In this document: positions 1 through 9,373 of the stretch, piece after piece
Position numbering within the stretch: position 1 is the first letter of the stretch
Layout: each line of letters begins with the position of its first letter
From: Planctomycetota bacterium
GTDB taxonomy: Bacteria; Planctomycetota; UBA8742; UBA2392
Assembly: GCA_020848275.1 (NCBI GenBank)
Contig: JADLAK010000101.1
Span: 1-64,000 of the forward strand
Length of the DNA stretch: 64,000 bases
Direction: 5' to 3'
Translations under genes and position numbers: made by a program
Notes under the pieces: generated by a model
Told to the model about the DNA's origin: nothing
Database searches by the model: none
What the model saw: only the letters and a program-made list of their open reading frames with translations

Positions 1-10
1 AATGCCTTTC

Positions 11-101
11 GTAGCGCGGGCGTCTCGCCCGCAGTCGCGGGCCAAAGGCCTGCGACGATTGCGGCCAAGATGGCCGCGCTACCCGCAGGCTGGAAGCCTG
101 C
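11..101. repeat. Array of four short hairpins in the intergenic leader
   Basis: Four consecutive inverted repeats are visible: GCGGGC/GCCCGC (16-32), TCGCgGGCC/GGCCtGCGA (35-55), GCGGCC/GGCCGC (61-77) and GCAGGC/GCCTGC (85-101). An outer pair, GTAGCGCGG (11-19) with CCGCGCTAC (74-82), encloses the first three. No ORF is supported here. A similar hairpin array lies at 14466-14516. They may be REP-like elements; the function is unknown. Confidence 0.6.
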
Positions 102-174
102 ATCAATCAAACTGACCCACTACCGGAATGCGCGCAGGTTAGTCTGCCGCGCCGTCGCGAGCTAGACTGCGGCG

Positions 175-1026
175 ATGTTCGAACGGCTGATACGGATGAT
201 CAAAGGCGCGCCCGGCGTTCCGGGTGAGAACCCGGCCACGCGCGCGTTGCGCTGGCTCGAGGCCAACCCGTCGCCGGAAACGGCCGCGGTGCTGGCGCTC
301 TACGGCGTCGGCAATGCTGCCGGCTCGCTGCCGCGGGGCGCTGACGACGCCCGGCTTAAAACACTCGAAGCAAGTCAGTCGCCCGACGGCGGATTTCCCG
401 GCGCGGACGTTGCCGCGCGGCGGCTCGCCGCGGCGGAGTACCTGGTCGGCCACCGTCGGCGCGTGATCGCGCTGATGGACGCGCTGATCGATCAATTCCC
501 GGACAAGGTAGCTGACAACGACGGCCGCTTGATCGCCGTCGCGGAGCACGTCACGCCCGGCGCGCGCGTGCTGGAGGCCGGTTGCGGCAAGGGCCGTTTT
601 CTCGCGGCGCTGCTGCAAAAGTTCCCCGACATCCAGTGCACCGGCGCGGACATCTCGGCGGCGCTGTTGAAGCGGCTGCCAAGCGGCATAACCGCCGTGG
701 AAGGCGGGATCGAGCGGTTACCGCTGCCCGACGGCGCGTTTGACGTCGCTTTCAGCGTCGAGGCCATCGAACACGCGACGAACTGGACCGCCGCAGTTTC
801 GCAACTCGCGCGCGTAACCAAACCCGGAGGCCGCGTGATCATAATCGACAAGCAACTTGCGGCGTGGGGCCGCTTCGAGACGCCTATATGGGAACGCTGG
901 CCCGAGCGCGAGGAAATGACAGCGATGTTGGCAAAATTCTGCGACGATGTGCGTGCCGACGATGTTGGCTACGACGGCCAACCCGCCGACGGGCTGATGC
1001 TGGCATGGAGCGGCCGGAAAAAATAA
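175..1026 (+). CDS. Class I SAM-dependent methyltransferase
   Basis: A 283-residue protein. The Rossmann methyltransferase core is in the C-terminal two thirds: motif I VLEAGCGKG at residues 132-140, an acidic motif II region around TGADIS (156-161), then DVAFSVEAIEHA and a post-motif KPGGRVIIID, as in the Methyltransf_11/25 families. The first ~115 residues are helical and family-unassigned; they contain QSPDGGFPG (68-76), which superficially recalls an alpha-toroid repeat. The ATG at 175 is the only sensible start, though no clear Shine-Dalgarno precedes it. The substrate cannot be inferred. The gene converges on valS with a shared hairpin between them. Confidence 0.8.
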   Translation: MFERLIRMIKGAPGVPGENPATRALRWLEANPSPETAAVLALYGVGNAAGSLPRGADDARLKTLEASQSPDGGFPGADVAARRLAAAEYLVGHRRRVIALMDALIDQFPDKVADNDGRLIAVAEHVTPGARVLEAGCGKGRFLAALLQKFPDIQCTGADISAALLKRLPSGITAVEGGIERLPLPDGAFDVAFSVEAIEHATNWTAAVSQLARVTKPGGRVIIIDKQLAAWGRFETPIWERWPEREEMTAMLAKFCDDVRADDVGYDGQPADGLMLAWSGRKK

Positions 1027-1050
1027 CCGGGGCTGCGTTGCCGCAGCCCC
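1019..1050 (-). terminator. Intrinsic terminator between the methyltransferase gene and valS
   Basis: A perfect 9-bp stem GGGGCTGCG (1029-1037)/CGCAGCCCC (1042-1050) has the loop TTGC. The A-rich run just left of it gives a U-tract for minus-strand transcripts, so it serves valS. It may also stop the convergent methyltransferase transcript. Confidence 0.75.
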
Positions 1051-1057
1051 CGACTTT

Positions 1058-3805
1058 CTACTTGGCCAGCGTTTTCACTTCTTCCAGGTGCTTCTCGACG
1101 CGCTCGAGCTCGGCCACCATTTCCGACAGGCGTTCGCGGTCGCGGGCCACCACGTCGGCGGGCGCTTTCTCGACGTAACTCAGGTTGTCGAGCTTGCCCT
1201 TGGTCTTCTTCACGCCCTCAAGCAGCTTGGCGCGCGTCGCTTCAAGACGTAGCAGTTCCATCTTGAAGTCAATCAGGCCGCCCAGCGGCACGTACACTTC
1301 GTTGCCGCTGTCGAGCACCGCCGTCGCCGCAGCTTTCGGCTTGGCCGCGTCAATCCCGATCTCGAATTTGCCGAGGTTGACAAGGTTGCGGATCGTCTCA
1401 AGTTCGGATTTGCCCAGCAACTTGAGTTTGCCCTCGTCGGCCACGCGCACCACGGCATCGAGCGGAGTCTTGCGGTCCAGGTTGTGCTCGGAGCGAATGT
1501 TGCGCAGCGCGCGCGTGACCTCGCGCATGAAGTCAAAGCGCGTGGTTTGGCTCTCGAACAGCCGCTCTTTGCTCGCCTTGGGCCAGGGCGAAATCGCCAG
1601 CGAGACCGCGGGCGTCTTGCCCTCAAGCGCCGCGAGCGCCGGCCGCAACGCCTGCCAGATTTCCTCGGTGATAAACGGGATGTAAGGGTGCATCAGCGTC
1701 AGCACCGCGTCGAGCACGCGCACCAGCGTGGCCTGGCAGCGCAGGCGCGACTCCGCACCGCCCTTCATGTCGTACAGGCGCGGTTTGATCACCTCGAGGT
1801 ACCAGTCGCAGAATTCGTCCCACACGAAGCGGTACATCGCCGTGCCCGCCTCGTTGAATTTGTAACGTTCGAGCGCGTCCGTGACGTCGACGATGCAGCG
1901 GGTTAATTTCCCCTCTATAAAACAGTCTTCGAGTTCATCGACCGTGCCCTCGGCCAAAGCGTTGCGCTGGGCGTCGGAAAGCCCGGCAATCTGCGCCTCG
2001 AAGTCCTCGAGATTCGTCAGCACCAGGCGCGACGCATTCCACAACTTGTTGCAAAAGTTGCGGCCCATCTCGAACTTCGTCGGCGCCAGTTTAATGTCTT
2101 GTCCTTCGCTCGTGAGCAGGGGCAAGGTCAAACGCACGGCGTCCACGCCCCACTGGTCGATCATGTCCAACGGGTCGATGCCGTTGCCCAGCGACTTCGA
2201 CATGCGGCGGCCCTGCGCGTCGAGCACCGTCGCGTGCAGATACACCGTCGAGAACGGTTTTTCGCCCGTGAACTCGTAGCCCGCGATGATCATGCGCGCC
2301 ACCCACAGGTAAATGATCTCGCGCGCCGTCGAGAGGAACTGAGTCGGGTAAAAGTAGTCGAGGTCGCCGGTTTTCGCCGGCCAGCCCAGCGTCGAGAACG
2401 GCCAGAGCCAGCTCGAGGCCCAGGTGTCAAGCACGTCGTCGTCCTGGCGCACCAGCGGCTTGCCGGATTTCGGGTGCACCGCGCCTTTGGCCGGGTCTTC
2501 GCGCAACGCAACGGCGTTGCCGTCCTCGTCGTACCACACGGGGATGCGATGGCCCCACCACAACTGGCGGCTGATGCACCAATCCTGCACGTTGTTGAGC
2601 CAGTGCAGGTAGGTTTTCTCCCAGCGGTCGGGCACGAACGTGATTTCGCGTTTGCCCGCTTCGTCGGGCTTGACCGCCGCAATCGCGGGCTCGGCCAGTT
2701 GTTTCATGTTCACGAACCACTGCTCGGAAATCAGCGGCTCGATGGGCGTCTTGCTGCGGTCGGAATGCGGCACGTTATGCACGTGGTCGACGATGCGCTC
2801 GATCAGGCCCAGGCCGTCGAGTTCTTCGATCAGTTGCTTGCGCGCCTTGAAACGCTCGATGCCCATATACTTGCCGGCGTTTTCGTTCAGCGTGCCGTCT
2901 TTGTTCAGCACGTTCAGCACGGGCAGGTTGTGGCGGCGGCCGCGTTCATAGTCGGCGGGGTCGTGGCCGGGCGTCACCTTCACGGCGCCGGTGCCGAATT
3001 CGGGGTCCACGGATTCATCGGCCACCACGGGCAATTCGCGGCCGATGATCGGCAGCAGCAGGTGGCCGCCCACGAGGTTGGAGTAGCGCTCGTCCTTGGG
3101 GTTCACGGCCACGGCGGTGTCGCCGAACATGGTTTCGGGGCGCGTGGTCGCCACGATCACGAATTTGTCGGGCTGGCCTTTGATCGGGTACTTGATGTAC
3201 CAGAGCGACCCGTGGACTTCGGACAGTTCGATCTCGTCGTCGCTGACAGCGGTCTCGAGCTTGCAGTCCCAGTTGATCATGCGCGCGCCGCGATAGATCA
3301 GGTTCTTCTCGTACAGCCGCACGAAGGACTCGCGCACGGCCAGCGTTAAACCTTCGTCGAGGGTAAAACGCGTGCGCGACCAGTCGCAGGAGCAGCCGAG
3401 GCGGCGCAACTGGTTCAGGATCGTGTTGCCGTATTGCTCGCGCCACTTCCAGATTTCGGCCACGAACGCTTCGCGGCCGAGGTCGTTGCGCGTCTTCTTG
3501 GTCTCGTTGAAAATCTTTTTCTCGACCACGGCCTGCGTCGCGATGCCCGCGTGGTCGGTGCCCGGCACCCACAGAGCACAGAAACCCTGCATGCGTTTAA
3601 AACGCGTGAGGATGTCCTGGATGGTGTTGTTGAGCGCATGGCCCATGTGCAGCGCGCCCGTTACGTTGGGCGGCGGCATCATGATGGTGAACGGCTTTTT
3701 GCGGATGTCCTTGACGGCCTTGAAGAGTTCGCGGTCATTCCAGAACGCGTACCACTTGGCCTCAATCTTCCCCGGCTCGAACCGGGGAGGCATTTCGTAC
3801 TTCAT
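1058..3805 (-). CDS. valS: Valine--tRNA ligase
   Basis: A 915-residue class I aminoacyl-tRNA synthetase that charges tRNA-Val. It shows the HIGH-type signature HMGH (residues 53-56, in PPPNVTGALHMGH), a CP1 editing region with the ATTRPETMFGDTAV motif, the KMSKS-type motif RMSKS, a C-terminal anticodon-binding domain and the terminal tRNA-binding coiled coil typical of ValRS. The ATG at 3805 is preferred over an upstream in-frame codon because GGAG sits about 9 bases upstream and the protein then begins MKYEMPPRFEPGKIEAKWY, as in family members. Length is normal. It is probably monocistronic, with a hairpin terminator downstream. Confidence 0.97.
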   Translation of the reverse strand: MKYEMPPRFEPGKIEAKWYAFWNDRELFKAVKDIRKKPFTIMMPPPNVTGALHMGHALNNTIQDILTRFKRMQGFCALWVPGTDHAGIATQAVVEKKIFNETKKTRNDLGREAFVAEIWKWREQYGNTILNQLRRLGCSCDWSRTRFTLDEGLTLAVRESFVRLYEKNLIYRGARMINWDCKLETAVSDDEIELSEVHGSLWYIKYPIKGQPDKFVIVATTRPETMFGDTAVAVNPKDERYSNLVGGHLLLPIIGRELPVVADESVDPEFGTGAVKVTPGHDPADYERGRRHNLPVLNVLNKDGTLNENAGKYMGIERFKARKQLIEELDGLGLIERIVDHVHNVPHSDRSKTPIEPLISEQWFVNMKQLAEPAIAAVKPDEAGKREITFVPDRWEKTYLHWLNNVQDWCISRQLWWGHRIPVWYDEDGNAVALREDPAKGAVHPKSGKPLVRQDDDVLDTWASSWLWPFSTLGWPAKTGDLDYFYPTQFLSTAREIIYLWVARMIIAGYEFTGEKPFSTVYLHATVLDAQGRRMSKSLGNGIDPLDMIDQWGVDAVRLTLPLLTSEGQDIKLAPTKFEMGRNFCNKLWNASRLVLTNLEDFEAQIAGLSDAQRNALAEGTVDELEDCFIEGKLTRCIVDVTDALERYKFNEAGTAMYRFVWDEFCDWYLEVIKPRLYDMKGGAESRLRCQATLVRVLDAVLTLMHPYIPFITEEIWQALRPALAALEGKTPAVSLAISPWPKASKERLFESQTTRFDFMREVTRALRNIRSEHNLDRKTPLDAVVRVADEGKLKLLGKSELETIRNLVNLGKFEIGIDAAKPKAAATAVLDSGNEVYVPLGGLIDFKMELLRLEATRAKLLEGVKKTKGKLDNLSYVEKAPADVVARDRERLSEMVAELERVEKHLEEVKTLAK

Positions 3806-3967
3806 GGTTTTTACTCCGTTGCGCCCTATGTCGGCGGACCGTCGCGGGATGTCTTCCCGCATTGGCCCTGAGGGCTTGTTAGTTGGCGCCGGCCCCGCGC
3901 GGGTACCGACCCAAATGTCGAAAGCTATGAAGTTGTCGGGGAATGTCCAGTTACAGGCGACAGGCTT

Positions 3968-4013
3968 CAGGCGACAGTTAGCAGCCTTTAACTGCTGCCT
4001 GCCGCCTGACGCC
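3968..4013 (+). repeat. ~45 bp repeat copy A, flanking the orphan RND gene
   Basis: This stretch begins caggcgacagtta and ends cctgccgcctgacgcc. A close same-orientation copy lies at 7551-7595 on the other side of the RND gene. Both copies contain internal inverted repeats of the caggcgacag/ctgtcgcctg type. They could be copies of a dispersed palindromic element or the ends of a past cassette. Confidence 0.6.
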
Positions 4014-7000
4014 TTAGGCCTGCGCTGATCCGACCGGCTGGTGCTCCGCTTTGGCGCCCATCAGCCGCCCGACCCAGGCGCGCACGGCGGCGCCGAAATC
4101 GTCCATCGCGAGATAGGCCAGCGGCACGAACAGCAACGTGTAGACCATGCTAAGCGCCATGCCGCCCAGCATCACGCGGCCCATCGGGTAATAGGGCGTG
4201 CCGACGAAACTAGAATCGCCAATGGCCATCGGGATCAGGCCGAACGTCGTGGTCAGGGTGGTCATCAGGATTGGCCGCAGGCGCTGGCTGCAACCCTCGA
4301 CGACGGCGTCGAGCCGCGCAACGCCCTGCGATCTCAGCCGATTTATTAAATCCACCTGGATGATGCCGTTGTTGACCACCACGCCCGCAAGCACGACCAG
4401 GCCGAGCGCGCTGATCTGGTCGTTGGGCGTGTTCGTCAGCACCATCAGGCCCCAGCCGCCCAGCAGCGCGCCCGGCAGGCTGACCGCCAGGATGCTGACG
4501 GGCAGCAGCAGCGATTCAAACAGGAAACACATCACAAGGAATACCAGCAGCACGGCCCACTTCAGCGCGTCCATCTGGTCGGACATGCCGCGCGAGAAAT
4601 CGCGGAAGCGGCCGCCGTACTCGCGGCTGTAGCCCGGCGGAAACGTCACCGCGCCGACCACGGCTTCGACTTCTTCACGGATGCGCTCGAGGTCCTCCGA
4701 TGACGTTGTGCCGACGACACGCAGCGAAGTCTGCCGGTTGATGCGCCGGATTTCCGAAAATCCTCCACCGGCGAGTCCCGAGGTCGCCGTCATGGCCTTG
4801 GCCGCGATGCCGCCGCCTTCGCCGGGCACGCGCACTTCGGCGACATCCGAAAGGCCGGGGTCGCGATAGGCGCCGGTGGCATCGCGCGGCGGCGCAAAAC
4901 GCACGCGCAGCGGGATGAGGTCTTCGCCGCGCTGATAGTCGCTGAGCGACGTGCCGCCGATGTTGAAGGAAATTACCTGCGCGAGTGTCTCGGGCGAAAC
5001 GCCCATCGCCGTGGCGCGCTGGCGCTCGACGGTAAGCTGTATTTCCTCGAGCGCCTCGTCCTGGTCGATGCGCACGCCCTCGAGCCCGCGAATCGAGGCC
5101 AGGCGGCGCGCGACCTCTTCGGCGAGTTCAACCAGCCGGCGCGTGTCGGGCCCGCGCAGGACCAGCGAGACCTCGCTGTTGCTCGACGACCCGCCCTGGA
5201 ACTCGCCGAAGATCTCGACGCCCGCGCTTTCGGGAAGCGCCTCGCGCATGCGCTCAAGCAGCACTTTCGATTCGGGCATGCGCGCGCGTTGCAGCGAGAT
5301 CGAGAAAGACGCGCGGCGTTCGGAGAAACTGACGCTCAATGTATCGATGCCATAATACTCGCGGGCTTCATCGGGCGTACGGCCGTAGAGTTTGACCGCG
5401 TCGGCGAAACTCATGCCCTCGGCGAGTGCCTTGGTGCGCTTTGCGAGCCAGTCCGGCTCGTCCTCGTCGTTGACGGGGCGGCCGATCAGCAGCCGCTCCG
5501 CCGTAAGCGTCCAGCGCGCCCAAAGCAAGTCAGGCTGCGGCGCTTCACCTTCGGCGCGCGCGTAGCGAAGCGACGAACCGCGCGGAAACGACGCCGACAA
5601 GTTGATGCGGTCGCGGTTGCCCTGGTTCTGGTCGGTTTGCGTCAGCGCGCCGGAGCACGCCCCAATGCCCGCCACCGTTCCCGCGATGACCAGCACCAGC
5701 AGCCCGTAACGCAACGGGATAATGCGCCGCACAAGCGCCGCATAGCGCCCGCGCAGCCAGTTCACCACCGGCGCGCTTTCGCCTTGCGGCTTGCGGCCGA
5801 TAAACACAGCCGCGAGTTCCCAAAGGACGATCACGGGAAAACACCACAGGCGCTGCCACAAGCTGCCCTCGCGCCAGTAGCGGCCCAGCCGCAAGCGCAG
5901 GTCGAAGAAGACGCGCCGCGCAGCATGGGGCTTGCCTTCGCCCGCCAGCCCGAACGACGCCATGGCAAGCGGGATGACAAACACCGCAGTCAGGATGCTG
6001 AACAGCAGGCTGAGGCAGACCGGCAGGCCGATTTTGCCCATGACAAACGTGGTCCACGGCGAGTTCGAGAGGAAAACGACCGCGACGAAAACGATGACCG
6101 TCGTGGCCGTCGACAGTGCAAGCGCGAGGCCGACCTCGCCCGCGCCGCGGATGGCGGCGCCCAGCGGTTCGTCGCCGAGCCGGCCGCGCCGGAAGATGTT
6201 TTCAGCTACTACGATCGCGTTATCCAGCAGCATCCCGCCCGCCAATGTTAAACCCATCAGCGTCAGCAGGTTCAGCGTCTGGCCAAGAAAGTACATTGTC
6301 GCGAGGCACATCAACATCGCCGCGGGAATCGAAAGCGAAATCACCAATGCGAGGCGGAAGCTCTTAAGGAAAAGCAGCAGCACGACAATCGCGCAGATCG
6401 CACCTTGCACCAGCGTGCCCAGCAGCGTGCCGATGCTTTCGCGGATGGAGTCGCCCTGGTTCCAGGTCGGCATCACCGAGAAGCCCTGCAGGCGACTGTC
6501 GCGCCGGATTTCTTCAATGGCGGCATTGAGGCGGTCGCCGACGTCGACGGTGTTGGCGTCGCTGGCCTTGTAGATGCTGACGCTGGCGCCGGCCTTGCCA
6601 TTGACGCGTAAATAGCGGTCGACCGAGTATTGTTCGCTCACGGTCGCAATTTCACCCAGCGTGAGGCCCGGGCGCACGACAAGGCCGCGCATTTCTTCCA
6701 GCGAGCCAAAGCGGCTGTCGGCGACGAGATAAAGCTCCTTGCCCGCGCCCTGGATGCGCCCCGCGGGCTCGCGGAAGTTGTCGCCACGCAGGCGCGCAAG
6801 CAACTGCTGAAGGTTGACGCCTAGCGCGCGCGAAAGCTCCTGGTCGATGTCGACGGCGATGAACTTGCGCGCCACGCCCGAGACCGCCACGCCGCTGACG
6901 CCGTCGATGGCTTCCAGCCTCGGCTGGATGATGCGTTCAAGCTTGAGGTGCGGGTCGCGCACGCCGCTTTCCCAGTAGAAGTTGACGAAGCTGTGGGGAA

Positions 7001-7466
7001 AGCCGGTACCGAAGCGGCCCTTGCGCACGGTGATGCGCCCGAGGTCGGACGGCAGACGCAAACGTGCTCGCTCAAGCGCGTCCATGACCTGCGCGTAGGC
7101 CTCGTTGATGTTGACGCTGCCGACAAATTCGAGGTCGAAGTCGGCCCCGTTGCGCCGCGACGTGGCGTTTAACGTCTCGATGCCCGAAATCGTGGCGAGT
7201 TCACCCTCGACGATCAACGTGACATCGCGTTCGACCATTTCCGGGCTGACCTGTACGTTGCCGGCGCCGCTGATGGGCACGCTGACGCTGATGGAGCGCG
7301 ACTCGAGGCCCGCAGGAAACAGCTCAAGCGGCAACAGCTTCAGCGCGATCAGGCCAAGCACGGTAAAGGCCGTCAGCAGCACCGTCACGGTGACGGGCCG
7401 GCGGGCAAATAGCGCAATCACGGGGTGGCGCTGGATGGCATCGCGGGCGGTGAAGCGGTCGAGCAT
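4014..7466 (-). CDS. RND superfamily efflux permease (AcrB/HAE1-like), orphan
   Basis: A 1150-residue inner-membrane permease of the AcrB/AcrD/AcrF family. An N-terminal membrane segment (ARRPVTVTVLLTAFTVLGLIALKLLPLELFP) precedes the first periplasmic porter region. Then come the TM2-6 block with the G-x-x-x-D motif (GGMLLDNAIVVAENI), a second porter region (QTDQNQGNRDRINLSASFPRGSSL onward) and TM8-12 including VLAGVVVNNGIIQVDLIN. The periplasmic part has a longer acidic stretch (RPVNDEDEPDWLAKRTKALAEG) than usual. No adaptor or outer-membrane partner is adjacent, so substrate and partners are unknown. The ATG at 7466 is chosen because the extension upstream is low-complexity arginine-rich sequence; no clear Shine-Dalgarno is visible. 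Confidence 0.9.
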   Translation of the reverse strand: MLDRFTARDAIQRHPVIALFARRPVTVTVLLTAFTVLGLIALKLLPLELFPAGLESRSISVSVPISGAGNVQVSPEMVERDVTLIVEGELATISGIETLNATSRRNGADFDLEFVGSVNINEAYAQVMDALERARLRLPSDLGRITVRKGRFGTGFPHSFVNFYWESGVRDPHLKLERIIQPRLEAIDGVSGVAVSGVARKFIAVDIDQELSRALGVNLQQLLARLRGDNFREPAGRIQGAGKELYLVADSRFGSLEEMRGLVVRPGLTLGEIATVSEQYSVDRYLRVNGKAGASVSIYKASDANTVDVGDRLNAAIEEIRRDSRLQGFSVMPTWNQGDSIRESIGTLLGTLVQGAICAIVVLLLFLKSFRLALVISLSIPAAMLMCLATMYFLGQTLNLLTLMGLTLAGGMLLDNAIVVAENIFRRGRLGDEPLGAAIRGAGEVGLALALSTATTVIVFVAVVFLSNSPWTTFVMGKIGLPVCLSLLFSILTAVFVIPLAMASFGLAGEGKPHAARRVFFDLRLRLGRYWREGSLWQRLWCFPVIVLWELAAVFIGRKPQGESAPVVNWLRGRYAALVRRIIPLRYGLLVLVIAGTVAGIGACSGALTQTDQNQGNRDRINLSASFPRGSSLRYARAEGEAPQPDLLWARWTLTAERLLIGRPVNDEDEPDWLAKRTKALAEGMSFADAVKLYGRTPDEAREYYGIDTLSVSFSERRASFSISLQRARMPESKVLLERMREALPESAGVEIFGEFQGGSSSNSEVSLVLRGPDTRRLVELAEEVARRLASIRGLEGVRIDQDEALEEIQLTVERQRATAMGVSPETLAQVISFNIGGTSLSDYQRGEDLIPLRVRFAPPRDATGAYRDPGLSDVAEVRVPGEGGGIAAKAMTATSGLAGGGFSEIRRINRQTSLRVVGTTSSEDLERIREEVEAVVGAVTFPPGYSREYGGRFRDFSRGMSDQMDALKWAVLLVFLVMCFLFESLLLPVSILAVSLPGALLGGWGLMVLTNTPNDQISALGLVVLAGVVVNNGIIQVDLINRLRSQGVARLDAVVEGCSQRLRPILMTTLTTTFGLIPMAIGDSSFVGTPYYPMGRVMLGGMALSMVYTLLFVPLAYLAMDDFGAAVRAWVGRLMGAKAEHQPVGSAQA

Positions 7467-7550
7467 GCGGCGACTATAGCGCGGAGCGCGAAGAGAGGAG
7501 AGAGGAGCGCGGCGAGGTCGGGGACGGCGCCCGGGCATGCCCAAAGGCGG

Positions 7551-7595
7551 CAGGCGGCAGTTAACAGCCCTTACTGTCGCCTGTTGCCTGACGCC
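7551..7595 (+). repeat. ~45 bp repeat copy B, flanking the orphan RND gene
   Basis: This copy runs from caggcggcagttaac to gttgcctgacgcc. It matches the copy at 3968-4013 in the same orientation, with a few substitutions. It lies in the divergent space between the RND gene and the small gene starting at 7665. Confidence 0.6.
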
Positions 7596-7664
7596 CCATT
7601 TCCCTCAAGCGGATGTTGCCTGAGTGCCGATAACCCCTGCGGACGACATGCGTCGAGGCCGACT

Positions 7665-8033
7665 ATGAAAAAAATCTACTTCCTGCACGGGCCGGACAAC
7701 GGCGCGACGGTTTCGGGCAAGTGGCGCAACCGCCTCAAAAACACCTACAAGGGCACCGACGCCATCCGCGACGTGATTGACTGGGCCGCCGAAGGCCGCG
7801 AGTTCTATGTCGCGCTGATCAACCACGAGGACGGCTCGCGGCGCGTGTTCCACATGAACCCTCCGGGCTGCCCCGAGATGTGCACCGATTTCGCGACCAA
7901 ACGCCCGGTGATTGGCGTGATCGACCAGATACTGAAAATGACCTCACGCAACGCCAATGTCGACATCTGCCTGCTCGAGCGCAAGCGCGGCGGCAAAGCC
8001 TCATCCGACGACCAGCCCTGGCGGGCGGCATAG
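7665..8033 (+). CDS. Conserved-looking hypothetical protein, 122 aa
   Basis: A small soluble protein beginning MKKIYFLHGPDNGATVSG, with no signal peptide or membrane segment. I do not recognise a family. It has one central CPEMC pair and a basic C-terminus. The ATG at 7665 is preferred because GAGG lies 6 bases upstream; the longer in-frame ORF starting further left runs through the repeat and is not coding-like. The gene is divergent from the RND permease and convergent with ribD. Function unknown. Confidence 0.65.
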   Translation: MKKIYFLHGPDNGATVSGKWRNRLKNTYKGTDAIRDVIDWAAEGREFYVALINHEDGSRRVFHMNPPGCPEMCTDFATKRPVIGVIDQILKMTSRNANVDICLLERKRGGKASSDDQPWRAA

Positions 8034-8059
8034 CAACGACGCTACATTTGGCGAGTGAA

Positions 8060-8085
8060 GCGGCCACGCTGCCGCGTGTCCCTAC
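8060..8085 (+). repeat. Dispersed hairpin repeat (CCGCGTGTCCCTAC family)
   Basis: A 26-bp element ending ccgcgtgtccctac, between the small hypothetical gene and the end of ribD. Related copies are at 15870-15895 and 15983-16008, with a partial one at 41861-41875. The complete copies contain an inverted repeat GGACACG/CGTGTCC or a degenerate form of it. Confidence 0.6.
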
Positions 8086-9251
8086 TTAACGGCTTCTTTT
8101 TCGTAGCCGCCCCAGAAGCCCGAGGGCGAGGGCCCGTCCTGTTGCGGGTAGACCACCGACGCCTCGACCACGAGGTCGCAGCCGACGTTGCGCGTGTGCA
8201 TCTTGTTGAAGGTCACGGCGCGGCCGACTTCGGGGATGCCGGGGCCCTCCACGGGGCTGCGCGCGTTTTCGCCGCCGAACACTTTGGGCGCGATGTAAAT
8301 GCAGACGCGGTCGATGACGCGCGCCTGGAACGCGCTTGCGATCAACTTGCCGCCGCCCTCGATCGTCACGCTGCTGACGTCGCGCTCGCCAAGGTCGGCG
8401 CAGACCTCGACCCAGTTCAGGTGCGTCTTGCTCTGGCGTTTCAGCAAAATGACGTAGGCGCCCGCTTCCTCCAGTTGCGCCTGTTTGCCGGTGTCGGTGT
8501 CTTCGGCCGCGTAGATGAAGACCGGGCTGTCGTTGGCGGTCTCGACCAGCTTGCTCGTCATGGGGATGGCGAGGTCCGTGTCGACCACCACGCGCACCGG
8601 CTGGCGCCCGTCGGCGGCGTGGATGGTGAGTTCCGGGTCATCCGCGAGTAATGTCCCGATGCCGACAATGACCGCGCCCGTGCATGCGCGATTGGCGTGC
8701 ACCTCGGCCCGGGATTGTTCGCTGCTGATCCATTTCGCATCGCCGGTGCGCGTGGCGATTTTGCCGTCAAGCGTCATCGCCCACTTGGCGGTCACCAGGG
8801 GCCGTTTGCGCTCGACCAGGCTGAAGTAGGCCGCGTTGAGTTCGCGCGCTTCTTCTTCACACAGGCCGAAGATCACCTTCACGCCCGCGTTCATCAGCGC
8901 TTTGGCGCCCTTGCCCGCGACGTGTTTATGCGGGTCCGGTACGGCGATGAACACGCGAGAGATGCCCGCGTCGATAAGCCGCGGCACGCACGGCGGCGTC
9001 TTTTTGCCTTCGTAGTGTTCGAAACAGGGCTCAAGCGTCACGTACATCGTTGAGCCGCGGGCGTTGGGCCCCGCCTGCTTGAGCGCCATGACTTCCGCGT
9101 GGGGTTCGCCAAACGCCGTGTGGTAGCCTTCGCCGACGATGCGCCCGTCTTTGACAATCAGCGCGCCGCACATCGGGTTGGGCGCGACATAGGGCCGGCC
9201 GCGCTTTGCGAGTTCGAGCGCGTGCCACATGAATCTGCGATCGTCAGACAT
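8082..9251 (-). CDS. ribD: Bifunctional riboflavin biosynthesis deaminase/reductase RibD
   Basis: A 389-residue protein for steps 2 and 3 of riboflavin synthesis. The N-terminal zinc deaminase shows GEPHAEVMAL (zinc-binding His and catalytic Glu) followed by a PC-x12-PC pair in EPCFEHYEGKKTPPC. The C-terminal NADPH-dependent reductase starts at about residue 170 with TAKWAMTLDGKIATRTGDAK and continues through GIGTLLADDPELTIH. Length is typical. The ATG at 9251 (MSDDRRFMWHALELAKRG) is supported by GAGG 6-7 bases upstream and by the family N-terminus. No other rib gene is in the window. Confidence 0.95.
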   Translation of the reverse strand: MSDDRRFMWHALELAKRGRPYVAPNPMCGALIVKDGRIVGEGYHTAFGEPHAEVMALKQAGPNARGSTMYVTLEPCFEHYEGKKTPPCVPRLIDAGISRVFIAVPDPHKHVAGKGAKALMNAGVKVIFGLCEEEARELNAAYFSLVERKRPLVTAKWAMTLDGKIATRTGDAKWISSEQSRAEVHANRACTGAVIVGIGTLLADDPELTIHAADGRQPVRVVVDTDLAIPMTSKLVETANDSPVFIYAAEDTDTGKQAQLEEAGAYVILLKRQSKTHLNWVEVCADLGERDVSSVTIEGGGKLIASAFQARVIDRVCIYIAPKVFGGENARSPVEGPGIPEVGRAVTFNKMHTRNVGCDLVVEASVVYPQQDGPSPSGFWGGYEKEAVK

Positions 9252-9322
9252 GATGCGCCTCGGCCACCCGCGAAAGTTATAGCCCTGATTTCGCGCTGCC
9301 GAAAGCGCGCTGTGTCGGTTGT

Positions 9323-9358
9323 GTGCAAAAAAACAGGAGCCCGGCAACGCCGGGCTCC
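9323..9358 (-). terminator. Intrinsic terminator of the kinase/WD40 gene
   Basis: A perfect 10-bp stem GGAGCCCGGC (9336-9345)/GCCGGGCTCC (9349-9358) with a 3-base loop. On the minus strand it is followed by a run of about eight T residues. It lies directly downstream of the stop of the gene ending at 9374. Confidence 0.9.
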
Positions 9359-9373
9359 CTCGCTCCATTTTGG

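Noticed and set aside
2099..3349. A 416-codon plus-strand open frame opposite valS
   Set aside because: It is antisense to the ValRS catalytic and editing domains; composition is typical of a shadow frame.
5289..6251. A 320-codon plus-strand open frame opposite the first RND permease
   Set aside because: Antisense to conserved permease sequence; Arg/Gln/Ala-rich with no recognisable domain.
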